From: CAZESH01 sp964514665 | Lineage (GTDB): Bacteria; Bacillota; Bacilli; Paenibacillales; KCTC-25726 | Direction of reading: 5' to 3' | NCBI GenBank assembly: GCA_964514665.1 | Contig: CAZESH010000010.1 | Span: forward strand, 1 to 32,667 | DNA length: 32,667 nucleotides | The notes under the pieces: model-generated | What the model saw: only the letters and a program-made list of their open reading frames with translations | What the model was told of the DNA's origin: nothing | Database searches by the model: none | Position numbers and translations under genes: made by a program | In this document: one piece after another, positions 15,223 through 23,136 of the stretch | Numbering within the stretch: the first letter of the stretch is position 1 | Layout: each line of letters opens with the position of its first letter

Positions 15223-17007
15223 ATGATCTCAGAAGCTTCATTATATCTCAAGCAATATTTCGGCTATGATTCCTTTAAAAAGGGCCAGCAGGAGCTGATC
15301 GACGGAATTTTGCATGCCCGCGACGTACTCGGCGTGATGCCGACCGGGGCGGGAAAGTCGATCTGCTACCAGCTTCCGGCTGCGATGCTCGAAGGCGTTT
15401 CGCTGGTCATTTCTCCTCTGATTTCCTTGATGAAGGATCAAGTCGACGCCCTGAACCAAGCCGGAGTTGCGACTGCCTTCCTCAACAGCTCGCTTACCGC
15501 CCGGGAGCTGGACAGCAGGCTGCAGGAGATTGCAAACGGCACCTACAAGGTCATCTATATCGCGCCGGAACGGCTGGATTCGCAGCGGTTCAATCAGGTG
15601 CTGCAAGCGCTGCGCGTTCCGCTGGTTGCCGTCGATGAAGCCCACTGTGTTTCACAATGGGGACATGATTTCAGACCAAGCTATTTGCAGATAAATAAAC
15701 TGCTTGAGAGGATCAACCCCCGCCCGGTGGTCGCCGCATTTACAGCTACGGCTACCGATGAGGTGAAGGAGGACATCGTCAAGCAGCTTAATTTGAAAAA
15801 TCCGCTCAAAATCACAACGGGCTACGCCCGTGAGAATTTGTCCTTTCTTGTGCTAAAGGGGCAGGACCGCAGGGAATTTCTCAAGCAGTATATCCACTCG
15901 AGAGAGAAGGAAGCGGGCATTATTTACGCCTCAACGCGCAAGGAAGTAGAGGACTGCCACCGCTATTTGATCAAGCTAGGCATCAATGCCGGCCGGTACC
16001 ATGCGGGATTAAGCGATGAAGAACGGGCGCAGGCGCAAGAGCGTTTCTTGTATGACGATATCAAGGTGATGGTGGCGACCAATGCGTTCGGCATGGGAAT
16101 CGACAAATCCAATGTGCGTTACGTGATTCACTACAATCTTCCGAAGAACATAGAATCGTATTATCAGGAAGCGGGCAGGGCAGGCCGCGACGGCGAGCCG
16201 GGAGAATGCATTTTGCTATATGCGCCTCAGGATATCCAGGTCCAGAAATTCCTGATCGAGCAGTCGGAGTCCGATGATAACAGAAAGCAGATCCTGTATA
16301 CGAATTTGCGCGATATGGCCGACTATTGTCATACTACGGACTGCTTGCAGCGTGCGATCATTCGTTATTTTGGCGATACAGAGGAAAAAGCGTGCGGGAA
16401 ATGCGGAAATTGTACGGATCAACGCGAAATCTCGGATATCACGACGGAAGCGCAGCAAATTTTTTCTTGTGTCGTGCGGATGCGTCAGCGTTTCGGCATT
16501 ACCCTGACGGCCAAAGTGCTGCGCGGCGCCAATGATCAAAAAGTGAGACAGTTCCGCTTCGATCAGCTGCCTACCTTCGGGGTGATGAAAGCTTATAAGG
16601 AAAAGGATATCGTCAACTTGCTCAACATTCTGGCCGCCGATGGCTACTTGCGCCTTTCGGACGGAAAATTTCCCACGCTTTCCTTGACTGAACGCGCCAA
16701 GGCGGTGCTAGAAGGGCGTGAGCGGGTGATGCAGCGGGTATTTATGGTGCATAGCGAGAAGCAGACGGAAAACAGCCGGTATGATGAAGTACTGTTCGAG
16801 AAATTGAGAGCTTTGCGCAGAAGCTTTGCCGAGCAGGAGAAAATCCCTCCGTTCACGATTTTTCATGATGCAACGCTGCGTGAAATGGCTGCCAAAATTC
16901 CCCGCTCAAGCGCCGAGATGCTGACCGTAAAAGGAGTCGGGAAAACGAAAATGGAAAAGTACGGAATTGCCTTTTTGCAGGAAATGGAGAGGTTTGCAAA
17001 GGAATAA
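15223..17007 (+). CDS. recQ: ATP-dependent DNA helicase RecQ
   Basis: A 594-residue RecQ helicase, which unwinds DNA 3' to 5' in recombination and replication-fork repair. Walker A MPTGAGKS is at residues 39-46 and the DEAH box VDEAHCVSQWGHDFRPSY near 138-141. The aromatic-rich loop and helicase C-terminal motifs (TNAFGMGIDKSNVRYVIHYNLP and QEAGRAGRDG as separate blocks) follow. The zinc site is C374, C391, C394 and C397. A winged-helix RQC region and a C-terminal HRDC domain (about residues 515-594) complete the full-length architecture. ATG 15223 follows CAGGAGGGG. It appears to be a single-gene unit, closed by the terminator at 17052-17086. It does not share function with its neighbours. 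Confidence 0.97.
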   Translation: MISEASLYLKQYFGYDSFKKGQQELIDGILHARDVLGVMPTGAGKSICYQLPAAMLEGVSLVISPLISLMKDQVDALNQAGVATAFLNSSLTARELDSRLQEIANGTYKVIYIAPERLDSQRFNQVLQALRVPLVAVDEAHCVSQWGHDFRPSYLQINKLLERINPRPVVAAFTATATDEVKEDIVKQLNLKNPLKITTGYARENLSFLVLKGQDRREFLKQYIHSREKEAGIIYASTRKEVEDCHRYLIKLGINAGRYHAGLSDEERAQAQERFLYDDIKVMVATNAFGMGIDKSNVRYVIHYNLPKNIESYYQEAGRAGRDGEPGECILLYAPQDIQVQKFLIEQSESDDNRKQILYTNLRDMADYCHTTDCLQRAIIRYFGDTEEKACGKCGNCTDQREISDITTEAQQIFSCVVRMRQRFGITLTAKVLRGANDQKVRQFRFDQLPTFGVMKAYKEKDIVNLLNILAADGYLRLSDGKFPTLSLTERAKAVLEGRERVMQRVFMVHSEKQTENSRYDEVLFEKLRALRRSFAEQEKIPPFTIFHDATLREMAAKIPRSSAEMLTVKGVGKTKMEKYGIAFLQEMERFAKE

Positions 17008-17011
17008 CAGC

Positions 17012-17046
17012 CGCCTCAGGTTATCGAAAATCAGATAAATGAGGCG
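17012..17046 (+). repeat. Hairpin following recQ
   Basis: CGCCTCA (17012-17018) pairs with TGAGGCG (17040-17046), and inside it TTATC (17021-17025) pairs with GATAA (17033-17037). It lacks a U-run but immediately precedes the true terminator. Confidence 0.5.
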
Positions 17047-17051
17047 CAAGG

Positions 17052-17086
17052 AAGCGATCGGCCAAATTGGAAAGGGTCGCTTTTTT
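17052..17086 (+). terminator. Terminator of recQ
   Basis: AAGCGATC (17052-17059) pairs with GGTCGCTT (17075-17082, one G-U pair), and TTTTTT overlaps the stem end. Confidence 0.75.
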
Positions 17087-17113
17087 AAAATTTGAAAAAA
17101 CGATTTTATTTTG

Positions 17114-17142
17114 TTGCAAATCCACTAAACAACCAATATAAT
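17114..17142 (+). promoter_or_regulatory. Sigma-A promoter of the sugar ABC importer operon
   Basis: TTGCAA (17114-17119), a 17-bp spacer and a perfect TATAAT (17137-17142). Transcription should begin at about 17149, exactly where the first putative operator begins. The leader would be about 186 nt. Confidence 0.7.
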
Positions 17143-17149
17143 AAAAAAG

Positions 17150-17162
17150 AAAACGTTGTTAT
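17150..17162 (+). promoter_or_regulatory. Putative LacI-type operator O1
   Basis: AAAACGTTGTTAT. The AACGTT core is typical of LacI-family sites. It overlaps the inferred transcription start and is repeated exactly at 17266-17278. Confidence 0.55.
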
Positions 17163-17199
17163 TTTAGAATATTAAGAAAATTACTTGTAGTTTAATATT

Positions 17200-17215
17200 T
17201 TGTAAGCGCATACTT
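17200..17215 (+). promoter_or_regulatory. Catabolite-responsive element (cre) for CcpA
   Basis: TTGTAAGCGCATACTT fits the Bacillus cre consensus WTGNAANCGNWNNCWW at every position. It lies about 50 bases after the predicted transcription start, a place where CcpA commonly blocks elongation. It implies repression by preferred sugars. Confidence 0.65.
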
Positions 17216-17251
17216 AGTTTATTTTGTTAAATAATCCTTTAGTTCACTTCT

Positions 17252-17303
17252 TTTGGTTTTTAATAAAAACGTTGTTATATAAAACTGTTAATTAAAAACC
17301 AAA
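17252..17303 (+). repeat. 13-bp perfect inverted repeat enclosing operator O2
   Basis: TTTGGTTTTTAAT (17252-17264) and its exact complement ATTAAAAACCAAA (17291-17303) enclose a 26-base loop that contains O2. It ends about 19 bases before the ribosome site (AAGGAGG, about 17322) of the binding-protein gene. It could be an RNA hairpin in the leader or a dyad in DNA. Confidence 0.6.
17266..17278 (+). promoter_or_regulatory. Putative LacI-type operator O2
   Basis: AAAACGTTGTTAT, an exact copy of O1, 116 bp downstream (about 11 helical turns). It lies in the loop of the inverted repeat 17252-17303. Confidence 0.55.
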
Positions 17304-17334
17304 TCAACATAACCTTTTACCAAGGAGGATCAGT

Positions 17335-18720
17335 ATGGGGAAACTCGGTAGAATCTTTTCGTTGATTGCAGTCATGGTCATGATCACCGGTACTTTATTC
17401 GGATGCGGCAGCTCCAATAATGCCCAAACGACATCAAAAAGCTCCGGCGGAGGCGCCAGCTCTCCAAGCGCCAGCCCAAGCACAAGTCCGGCTGCGGAGA
17501 AATCAGGAGACAGCGGGAAGAAAATCGAATTGCGCTTTTCATGGTGGGGGTCACAGGATCGACATGACAGAACGCTGAAAGTGATTAAACTGTTTGAACA
17601 GCAAAACCCGAACATCACGATCAAGCCCGAATTCGGCGGTTGGAACGGTTATTGGGACAAACGCGCGACACAAGCAGCCGGCGGCGATTTGCCCGACATC
17701 ATCCAAATGGATAAAAAGTATCTGCAGGAGTATTCGGGCAAAAACCTGCTGCTTGATTTTAACCCTTACGTAAAATCAGGTGCGCTGAACATGAGCGATG
17801 TTGACAAGGCTTATATCAGCGGCGGATATGTGGACGGCAAATTGTACGCGGTCAATATCGGGGCGAATGCGCTGGCCGAGATTGTGGATCCGCAAATGTA
17901 CAAACAGGCCGGTTTGGATGTGCCTCAGCCGGGATACACTTGGGATGATTTTGTGCAGCAGGCCAAAACGCTGAAAGCTAAACTTGGCAAGGGCGTTTCT
18001 GTGCAAGGCATGCTGGACAAGGACTATCTCGAATACTATTTGAGGGGACGGGGGCAGCCTTTCTACAACAAAGACGGCACGGCACTGGGATTTGACAAGC
18101 AGTACCTGGTGGACTTTCTTACGATGTGGGATCAGTTATACAAGGATAAGGTGTTAACGCCTGCCGCCGACATGGTCAGCGTGCGGAATCAACTCGAGAA
18201 TCTGCCGATTGTACACAAAAAGGCACCGAATCAGCCGCTTTGGAGCAACCAGATTGTCGCCTTGGAAAAAGCCGCCGGCCGGCCGTTGGCCATGACGATG
18301 ATTCCGATCGTGAAGGACGAAGGCGACAATAAGTCTTATTACATCAAGCCTGGACAATTCCTGTCGGTTTATGCAAATTCCAAACAGAAGGACGCCGCAG
18401 TGAAGTTTGTCGATTTCTTCACCAACTCTTTGGAGGCCAACGATATTCTTGCCGCGGAACGGGGAATCCCGATTTCCCAAAAGGTTCGCGATCATCTTTA
18501 TCCGACATTGAGCGATTCGGGCAAGAAGATGTTTGATTTCATTAATACTGCGATGAAATATTCGGGCGACGTTCCGCCGAGTCCACCTGGAGAAGGTCCG
18601 GTTGCAGATGCCTTCCAACGCGCGATGGACGCTTTGGGATACGGCAAGCTTGCGCCGGACAAAGCAGCCGATCAATTTATAAATGAAGCCAACCAGATTT
18701 TGGCCAAAAACAAAAAATAA
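17335..18720 (+). CDS. Sugar ABC transporter substrate-binding lipoprotein
   Basis: A 461-residue extracellular solute-binding protein of family 1 (MalE-like cluster). The signal peptide MGKLGRIFSLIAVMVMITG ends in the lipobox LFGC, with the lipidated cysteine C24. A Ser/Gly/Pro/Ala-rich linker (residues 25-60) connects to the binding domain, which begins KIELRFSWWGSQDRHDRTL. IEL-type strand, GGDLPDIIQMD and the C-terminal helix with LAAERGIPISQKVRD are typical of oligosaccharide or sugar binders. ATG 17335 follows AAGGAGG. It is first in an operon with two permeases. Substrate unknown; a plant-type oligosaccharide is suggested only by the family. Control by the nearby LacI regulator and CcpA is predicted from the leader. 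Confidence 0.93.
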   Translation: MGKLGRIFSLIAVMVMITGTLFGCGSSNNAQTTSKSSGGGASSPSASPSTSPAAEKSGDSGKKIELRFSWWGSQDRHDRTLKVIKLFEQQNPNITIKPEFGGWNGYWDKRATQAAGGDLPDIIQMDKKYLQEYSGKNLLLDFNPYVKSGALNMSDVDKAYISGGYVDGKLYAVNIGANALAEIVDPQMYKQAGLDVPQPGYTWDDFVQQAKTLKAKLGKGVSVQGMLDKDYLEYYLRGRGQPFYNKDGTALGFDKQYLVDFLTMWDQLYKDKVLTPAADMVSVRNQLENLPIVHKKAPNQPLWSNQIVALEKAAGRPLAMTMIPIVKDEGDNKSYYIKPGQFLSVYANSKQKDAAVKFVDFFTNSLEANDILAAERGIPISQKVRDHLYPTLSDSGKKMFDFINTAMKYSGDVPPSPPGEGPVADAFQRAMDALGYGKLAPDKAADQFINEANQILAKNKK

Positions 18721-18736
18721 CAAGACCAGGCAGTTC

Positions 18737-18767
18737 GCAAGCCATCTAAAAAGCTTAGATGGCTTGC
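18737..18767 (+). repeat. Intercistronic hairpin after the binding-protein gene
   Basis: A 13-bp perfect stem (GCAAGCCATCTAA at 18737-18749 with its complement at 18755-18767) has a 5-nt loop and no U-run. It sits between the binding-protein stop and the ribosome site of the first permease. Such hairpins in ABC operons usually protect the upstream message and keep the binding protein in excess. Confidence 0.7.
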
Positions 18768-18793
18768 ATTCTCTCACAGGTGGTGAACTTCAG

Positions 18794-19753
18794 ATGAACG
18801 TTGTCAAGCCCGAAATATCAGAGAATGCCGTTCTGGAAAACAATCGGACTTCCTCCCTATTCGTAAGGAGAAAGAAAAAGGAAGCAGCGATCGCTTTTGC
18901 TTTTATTTCACCATGGTTGATCGGATTTTTGTTCTTTATCATCGGCCCGATGCTGGCCTCTCTTTATTTTTCCTTTACAAATTACGATTTGCTTTCTGCC
19001 CCCCGTTGGGTCGGTTTGCAAAATTATGTCCAAATGTTCACGAGCGATCCCCGTTATATGACCGCTCTGTCGGTTACCTTTAAATTCGTCATCTTTTCAG
19101 TGCCGTTAAAGCTTGCCTTCGCGCTCTTTGTGGCCGTTCTTTTCAACCGTAAGCATAAAGGCGTGGGCTTATATAGAACGGTTTATTACTTGCCCTCCAT
19201 TATCGGCGGCAGTGTGGCGGTCGCTGTAATGTGGCGGCAGCTTTTCGGCGGGGACGGGGCCGTGAACCATATTTTGCAGCATTTCGGTTTTGAAGGCACA
19301 AATTGGATTGCCAGCGTGACGTATGCACTGTGGACGCTGATCCTGCTTGTCGTGTGGCAGTTCGGATCGCCGATGCTGATTTTCCTGGCGGGTCTCAAAC
19401 AAATTCCATCGGAAATGTATGAAGCTGCCGCGGTTGATGGAGCAAACGCGTTCACAAAATTTTTCCGCATTACGCTGCCGATGCTTTCGCCTGTCATTTT
19501 CTTTAATTTGATCATGCAGATGGTTGACGGGTTCAAAGCTTTTACCCAAAGTTTCTTGGTTACGCAGGGCGGACCGCTCGACAGCACGCTCTTTTATGCC
19601 GTCTATCTTTATCAAAGGGCGTTTGCCCATTTTGATATGGGTTACGCTTCTGCAATGGCCTGGATTTTGCTGGTGATTATTGGCGTATTTACGGCTTTGA
19701 TCTTCAAATCGTCATCTCTCTGGGTTTATTACGAATCGGAGGGAGGAAAGTAG
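18794..19753 (+). CDS. Sugar ABC transporter permease, MalF/UgpA type
   Basis: A 319-residue inner-membrane permease of the binding-protein-dependent type, with six predicted membrane segments after a 40-residue cytoplasmic N-terminus rich in Lys and Arg. The EAA loop EMYEAAAVDGANAFTKFFRI, which contacts the ATPase, is near residue 210. ATG 18794 is preceded by AGGTGGTG. An in-frame extension to 18683 crosses the hairpin and is not used. It pairs with the next permease to form the pore. No ATPase gene is in the operon, so a shared ATPase such as an MsmX homologue is needed. Confidence 0.93.
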   Translation: MNVVKPEISENAVLENNRTSSLFVRRKKKEAAIAFAFISPWLIGFLFFIIGPMLASLYFSFTNYDLLSAPRWVGLQNYVQMFTSDPRYMTALSVTFKFVIFSVPLKLAFALFVAVLFNRKHKGVGLYRTVYYLPSIIGGSVAVAVMWRQLFGGDGAVNHILQHFGFEGTNWIASVTYALWTLILLVVWQFGSPMLIFLAGLKQIPSEMYEAAAVDGANAFTKFFRITLPMLSPVIFFNLIMQMVDGFKAFTQSFLVTQGGPLDSTLFYAVYLYQRAFAHFDMGYASAMAWILLVIIGVFTALIFKSSSLWVYYESEGGK

Positions 19754-19754
19754 A

Positions 19755-20597
19755 ATGAAGCAAAAAAAGTGGAATAGTCTGCTTTATCATATCATTGTCA
19801 TCGCGATCGGATTTTCGATGATTTATCCGATTTTATGGAACATCATGAGCTCATTAAAGCCCGAGGATGAAATTTTCCGCAAAGCCGCTTCGCTGATTCC
19901 TTCCAAGTGGATGTGGAGCAACTATGTCCAAGGCTGGCAGGGTTTCGGGGATTATGGATTTGGTCTTTTCTTTAAAAATTCATTTATTGTTACCATTCTA
20001 GTCGTGATCGGCACAATTTTTTCCTCTACGCTGGTTTCCTTTGGCTTCGGCAGATTGCATTTTCCTTTTAAGGGATTTCTTTTTGCTTGTTTGTTGATCA
20101 CGATCATGCTGCCGATGCAGGTGACGATGATTCCCCAATACATCTTGTTCCACAAATTGGGATGGGTGAATACGTTCCTGCCGCTTGTCGTTCCTTCATT
20201 TATCGGGGGCATTCCCTTCTTTATTTTTCTGATGGTGCAATTTGTGCGCGGCGTGCCGCGCGAACTCGATGAAGCCGCTTATATTGACGGAGCGAGCACC
20301 TTCGCCATTTTTTGGCGGATCATTCTCCCGCTGATGCGGCCGGCCTTGGCCACGGTAGCGATTTTCTCGTTTTACTGGACATGGGACGATTTCATGGGCC
20401 CCCTGATTTATTTGACCGATCCCGGAAAATTTACCGTTGCCCGCGGCCTGCAGATGTTTGCCGATCCCTCATCGGTAACGGCCTGGGGACCTTTGCTGGC
20501 GATGTCTACTTTATCGCTTCTGCCGGTGTTCTTCATTTTTATGTTTTTCCAAAAATATCTCGTCGAGGGTATTGCCACTACCGGCTTGAAAGGATAA
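19755..20597 (+). CDS. Sugar ABC transporter permease, MalG/UgpE type
   Basis: A 280-residue second permease with six membrane segments. The EAA loop ELDEAAYIDGASTFAIFWRI lies near residue 182. It begins MKQKKWNSLLYHII and ends with the usual Gly-Leu-Lys-Gly tail. ATG 19755 begins one base after the stop of the first permease, with GGAGGG upstream, so the two are translated in step. It is the last gene of the importer unit, closed by the terminator at 20596-20640. Confidence 0.93.
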   Translation: MKQKKWNSLLYHIIVIAIGFSMIYPILWNIMSSLKPEDEIFRKAASLIPSKWMWSNYVQGWQGFGDYGFGLFFKNSFIVTILVVIGTIFSSTLVSFGFGRLHFPFKGFLFACLLITIMLPMQVTMIPQYILFHKLGWVNTFLPLVVPSFIGGIPFFIFLMVQFVRGVPRELDEAAYIDGASTFAIFWRIILPLMRPALATVAIFSFYWTWDDFMGPLIYLTDPGKFTVARGLQMFADPSSVTAWGPLLAMSTLSLLPVFFIFMFFQKYLVEGIATTGLKG

Positions 20598-20640
20598 AAA
20601 AAAGCTCTCTTTTCGAACGGACGAAAGGAGGGCCTTTTTT
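20596..20640. terminator. Bidirectional terminator between importer and lacI
   Basis: A stem of about 13 bp (GCTCTCTTTTCG-type arm at about 20603-20615 with GACGAAAGGAGGGC-type arm at 20621-20633, including G-U pairs) has A residues on one side and TTTTTT on the other. It can serve both the importer operon and the convergent regulator gene. Confidence 0.75.
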
Positions 20641-20671
20641 GTTTGGCGGTCGGCAGATAATCCGCAAACTG

Positions 20672-21676
20672 TCATATTTTTTTTGTTTTTGGCGCGATTG
20701 CCGTGGATTGCCGTTCTTCGATTTGCACTTCGTCAATTTTGAAGGAAAACACGTTTTTTGGATTTTCCAGCAGTATCAACAGGGACTCGGTAATTTTGTC
20801 GGCAATGATTTCGATCGGGACGCCGACGGCGGTAATCGGGACGTCCAAGGCCGCCATTTGCGGGATATTGTCGTAGCCGATTACGGAAATATCCTCGGGA
20901 ATTCTCAAGCCGAACTGACGAATCGCTCTGACGATGCCGATGGTAAGCTCGTAGCTGCCGCCGATCACCGCGGTCGGTTTGACAGCCGAATCGGAATGGA
21001 GGATCGCATTCATCGCCCGATAGCCATCTTCCCAATTGAAATCATGGGTGAATGCGGTCATATTGGGGTGATCCGGGAGTTTAAACTGCCGGATCGCATT
21101 TTCGAATCCCATGTACTTGTCGTATTGGTTTAAATCTCTGTCCGGATAAAGGCAAATATAAGAAATATATTCGTGGCCAAGCTGACGGAGGTAGTCAACC
21201 GCCCGAAACATCGATAGCTTCCGATCAATGTTAAGCACGGGGTGGTCGGGGATATTGGCAATGCCGTAAAATAATTGCGGAACTCTGGTCGATGGAATGA
21301 TCTTCTCCTCGGTGCTTGAGCAAAATACCAATACCGCATCAACCGTCAGGTGGCTGAACAACTGGATCGAGGAATTGATCGGATTGATCGATACCAGCGT
21401 GTGATAAGCATGCTTTTGCAGCTTGTAATTGATCATCGTGATCAGATCGGACCATGCCGCACGGTTCACATTAGGCCATACGACTCCGATCGTATTGCTT
21501 TTCTTTGACACAAGATGACGCGCTACCAGATTGGGATGATAGCCCATTTGTTCGGCGATATTCAGAATCTTCGATTTTGTCGATTGCTTTACTCTCGGGC
21601 TGTCGTTCAAGGCTTTGGATACAGTCGAGAAACTGACGCCGGCGGCCCGGGCAATGTCTTTGATGGTAACGCTCAT
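20672..21676 (-). CDS. LacI family transcriptional regulator
   Basis: A 334-residue LacI-type repressor. The helix-turn-helix begins at residue 4 (TIKDIARAAGVSFSTVSKAL) and is followed by the hinge helix NLVARHLVSKKSNTIGV. The C-terminal sugar-sensing domain is of the periplasmic-binding fold (for example ISVIGYDNIPQMAALDVPITAV). ATG 21676 follows GAGGTGAC. It is convergent with the sugar importer, not upstream of it, but the twin AAAACGTTGTTAT sites in the importer leader make it the natural regulator. No copy of that motif is seen before its own start. Confidence 0.93.
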   Translation of the reverse strand: MSVTIKDIARAAGVSFSTVSKALNDSPRVKQSTKSKILNIAEQMGYHPNLVARHLVSKKSNTIGVVWPNVNRAAWSDLITMINYKLQKHAYHTLVSINPINSSIQLFSHLTVDAVLVFCSSTEEKIIPSTRVPQLFYGIANIPDHPVLNIDRKLSMFRAVDYLRQLGHEYISYICLYPDRDLNQYDKYMGFENAIRQFKLPDHPNMTAFTHDFNWEDGYRAMNAILHSDSAVKPTAVIGGSYELTIGIVRAIRQFGLRIPEDISVIGYDNIPQMAALDVPITAVGVPIEIIADKITESLLILLENPKNVFSFKIDEVQIEERQSTAIAPKTKKI

Positions 21677-21732
21677 GTGTCACCTCGAAACAGTCTATAT
21701 TGAATGATTAAGAAAAGAAACATTATTCCTAT

Positions 21733-21747
21733 TATCTTTCAAAGATA
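21733..21747. promoter_or_regulatory. Perfect 15-nt palindrome in the lacI-larA divergent region
   Basis: TATCTTT-C-AAAGATA lies between the divergent lacI and larA-like genes. It may be an operator for one of them; no partner site was found. Confidence 0.4.
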
Positions 21748-21782
21748 TGTAAAAGTAAAGATATTGCAAAGCCGGACCGGTC

Positions 21783-21810
21783 TTGCTTCCCTTGTCGATT
21801 ACGGTATTAT
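21783..21810 (+). promoter_or_regulatory. Candidate promoter of the larA-like gene
   Basis: TTGCTT (21783-21788), a 16-bp spacer and TATTAT (21805-21810). A CTTCCC/GGGAAG pair (21787-21792 and 21815-21820) flanks the -10. Confidence 0.45.
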
Positions 21811-21848
21811 AGTAGGGAAGAATAATAAACATGAGGGATGAGATCGGA

Positions 21849-23108
21849 ATGAAAGTAAGACTGGCATACGGAAAAAATGGTTTGGAGATTGAGCTTCCCG
21901 ATCATGCCAAGGTGATCGAACCGATGCATGTCCATGGATTGTCCAACGAAAAAGAGGCTTTTTTCACCGCGCTGCGACATCCGATTGAAAGCGCACCGCT
22001 GCGCGACAAGGTGAAAGTCACGGACAAGGTCTGTATCGTGATCAGCGACATGACCCGGCCTACACCGAATCACAAGCTGGTACCCTGGCTGTTGGAGGAG
22101 CTTGATTTCGTGCCTAGGGAGAATATTACCGTGTTGAATGGAACAGGCAGTCACAGAGCCAATACGCGGGAGGAATTGATTCAGATGCTCGGGCGCGATG
22201 TGGTCGAGAGCGTCAACGTTGTCAACCATGATGCTTTTGATGACGATTCGCTTGTTTATTTGGGGAAGAGCTCTACCGGAGCGGAAATCCATCTGAATAA
22301 AGCTTATTGCGAAAGTGATGTGAAGATTGCCACCGGTTTTATCGAACCGCATTTTTTCGCCGGCTTCAGCGGCGGACCGAAAGGAATCATGCCGGGAATT
22401 GCCGGCATCGAGACGATCCTGCATTTTCACAGCGCCAAGCTGATCGGTAATCCGAATAGTACATGGGGGCTGCTTGACGATAATCCTGTCCAGCAAGAAG
22501 CGTTGGAAATCGCTCGTAAGGCCGAGCCCGATTTTCTCGTGAACGTCGCCTTGAACGGCAATAAGGAGATCACCGCATTTTTCGCAGGAGATATGCTGAA
22601 GGCACATAGGGAGGGTTGCGAATATGTTCGCCGGCATTCCATGGCAAGCTGCGAGCAGCCGTTCGACATCGTTTTGACGAGCAACAGCGGATATCCGCTT
22701 GATCAAAATTTGTATCAGGCGGTGAAAGGGATGAGTGCCGCCCAACGGATCGTCAAAAAGGGCGGTGCAATTGTTTGCGCGGCCGCCTGCAGCGACGGAC
22801 TTCCCGACCACGGCAATTACGCCAAAATCCTGCAGATGCGAAAAACGCCGGAGGAGATATTGGCAATGATCAATGATGAGTCTTTTTCCGTGTTCGATCA
22901 ATGGCAGGTACAGAAGCAGTCGATGATTCAAGTATGGGCGGATGTGTACTTATTCTCGGGGCTTTCGCGCGATGATGTGGAGAAGGCGATGCTGCGCCAT
23001 ACGGACCATATCGAAAAAACCATCCAGGAAATCACGGATGCGCATGGCGGGAACGCTTCGATCGGTGTAATGCCGTTTGGGCCTTTGACCATTCCTTATA
23101 TAGCGTAA
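21849..23108 (+). CDS. larA: LarA family nickel-pincer racemase (lactate racemase-like)
   Basis: A 419-residue LarA/DUF2088 protein. LarA interconverts D- and L-lactate, and related enzymes racemise or epimerise other 2-hydroxyacids, using a nickel-pincer nucleotide bound to a lysine. All key positions match with the same spacings as in LarA: D66 and R69 (SDMTRP), H102 (GSHRANT), H168 and K178 (EPHFFAGFSGGPK), H194 (HFHS), and DQNLYQAVKGM. ATG 21849 starts MKVRLAYGKNGLEIELPDHA, the usual start; the ATG at 21831 has a poorer ribosome site. The maturation genes larB, larC and larE are not nearby. The actual hydroxyacid could be lactate or a related acid. It may serve the 2-hydroxyacid dehydrogenase and GlcD in the window. 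Confidence 0.9.
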   Translation: MKVRLAYGKNGLEIELPDHAKVIEPMHVHGLSNEKEAFFTALRHPIESAPLRDKVKVTDKVCIVISDMTRPTPNHKLVPWLLEELDFVPRENITVLNGTGSHRANTREELIQMLGRDVVESVNVVNHDAFDDDSLVYLGKSSTGAEIHLNKAYCESDVKIATGFIEPHFFAGFSGGPKGIMPGIAGIETILHFHSAKLIGNPNSTWGLLDDNPVQQEALEIARKAEPDFLVNVALNGNKEITAFFAGDMLKAHREGCEYVRRHSMASCEQPFDIVLTSNSGYPLDQNLYQAVKGMSAAQRIVKKGGAIVCAAACSDGLPDHGNYAKILQMRKTPEEILAMINDESFSVFDQWQVQKQSMIQVWADVYLFSGLSRDDVEKAMLRHTDHIEKTIQEITDAHGGNASIGVMPFGPLTIPYIA

Positions 23109-23136
23109 CTATCTGTCATCTTGTTCGTGCCCCGGT

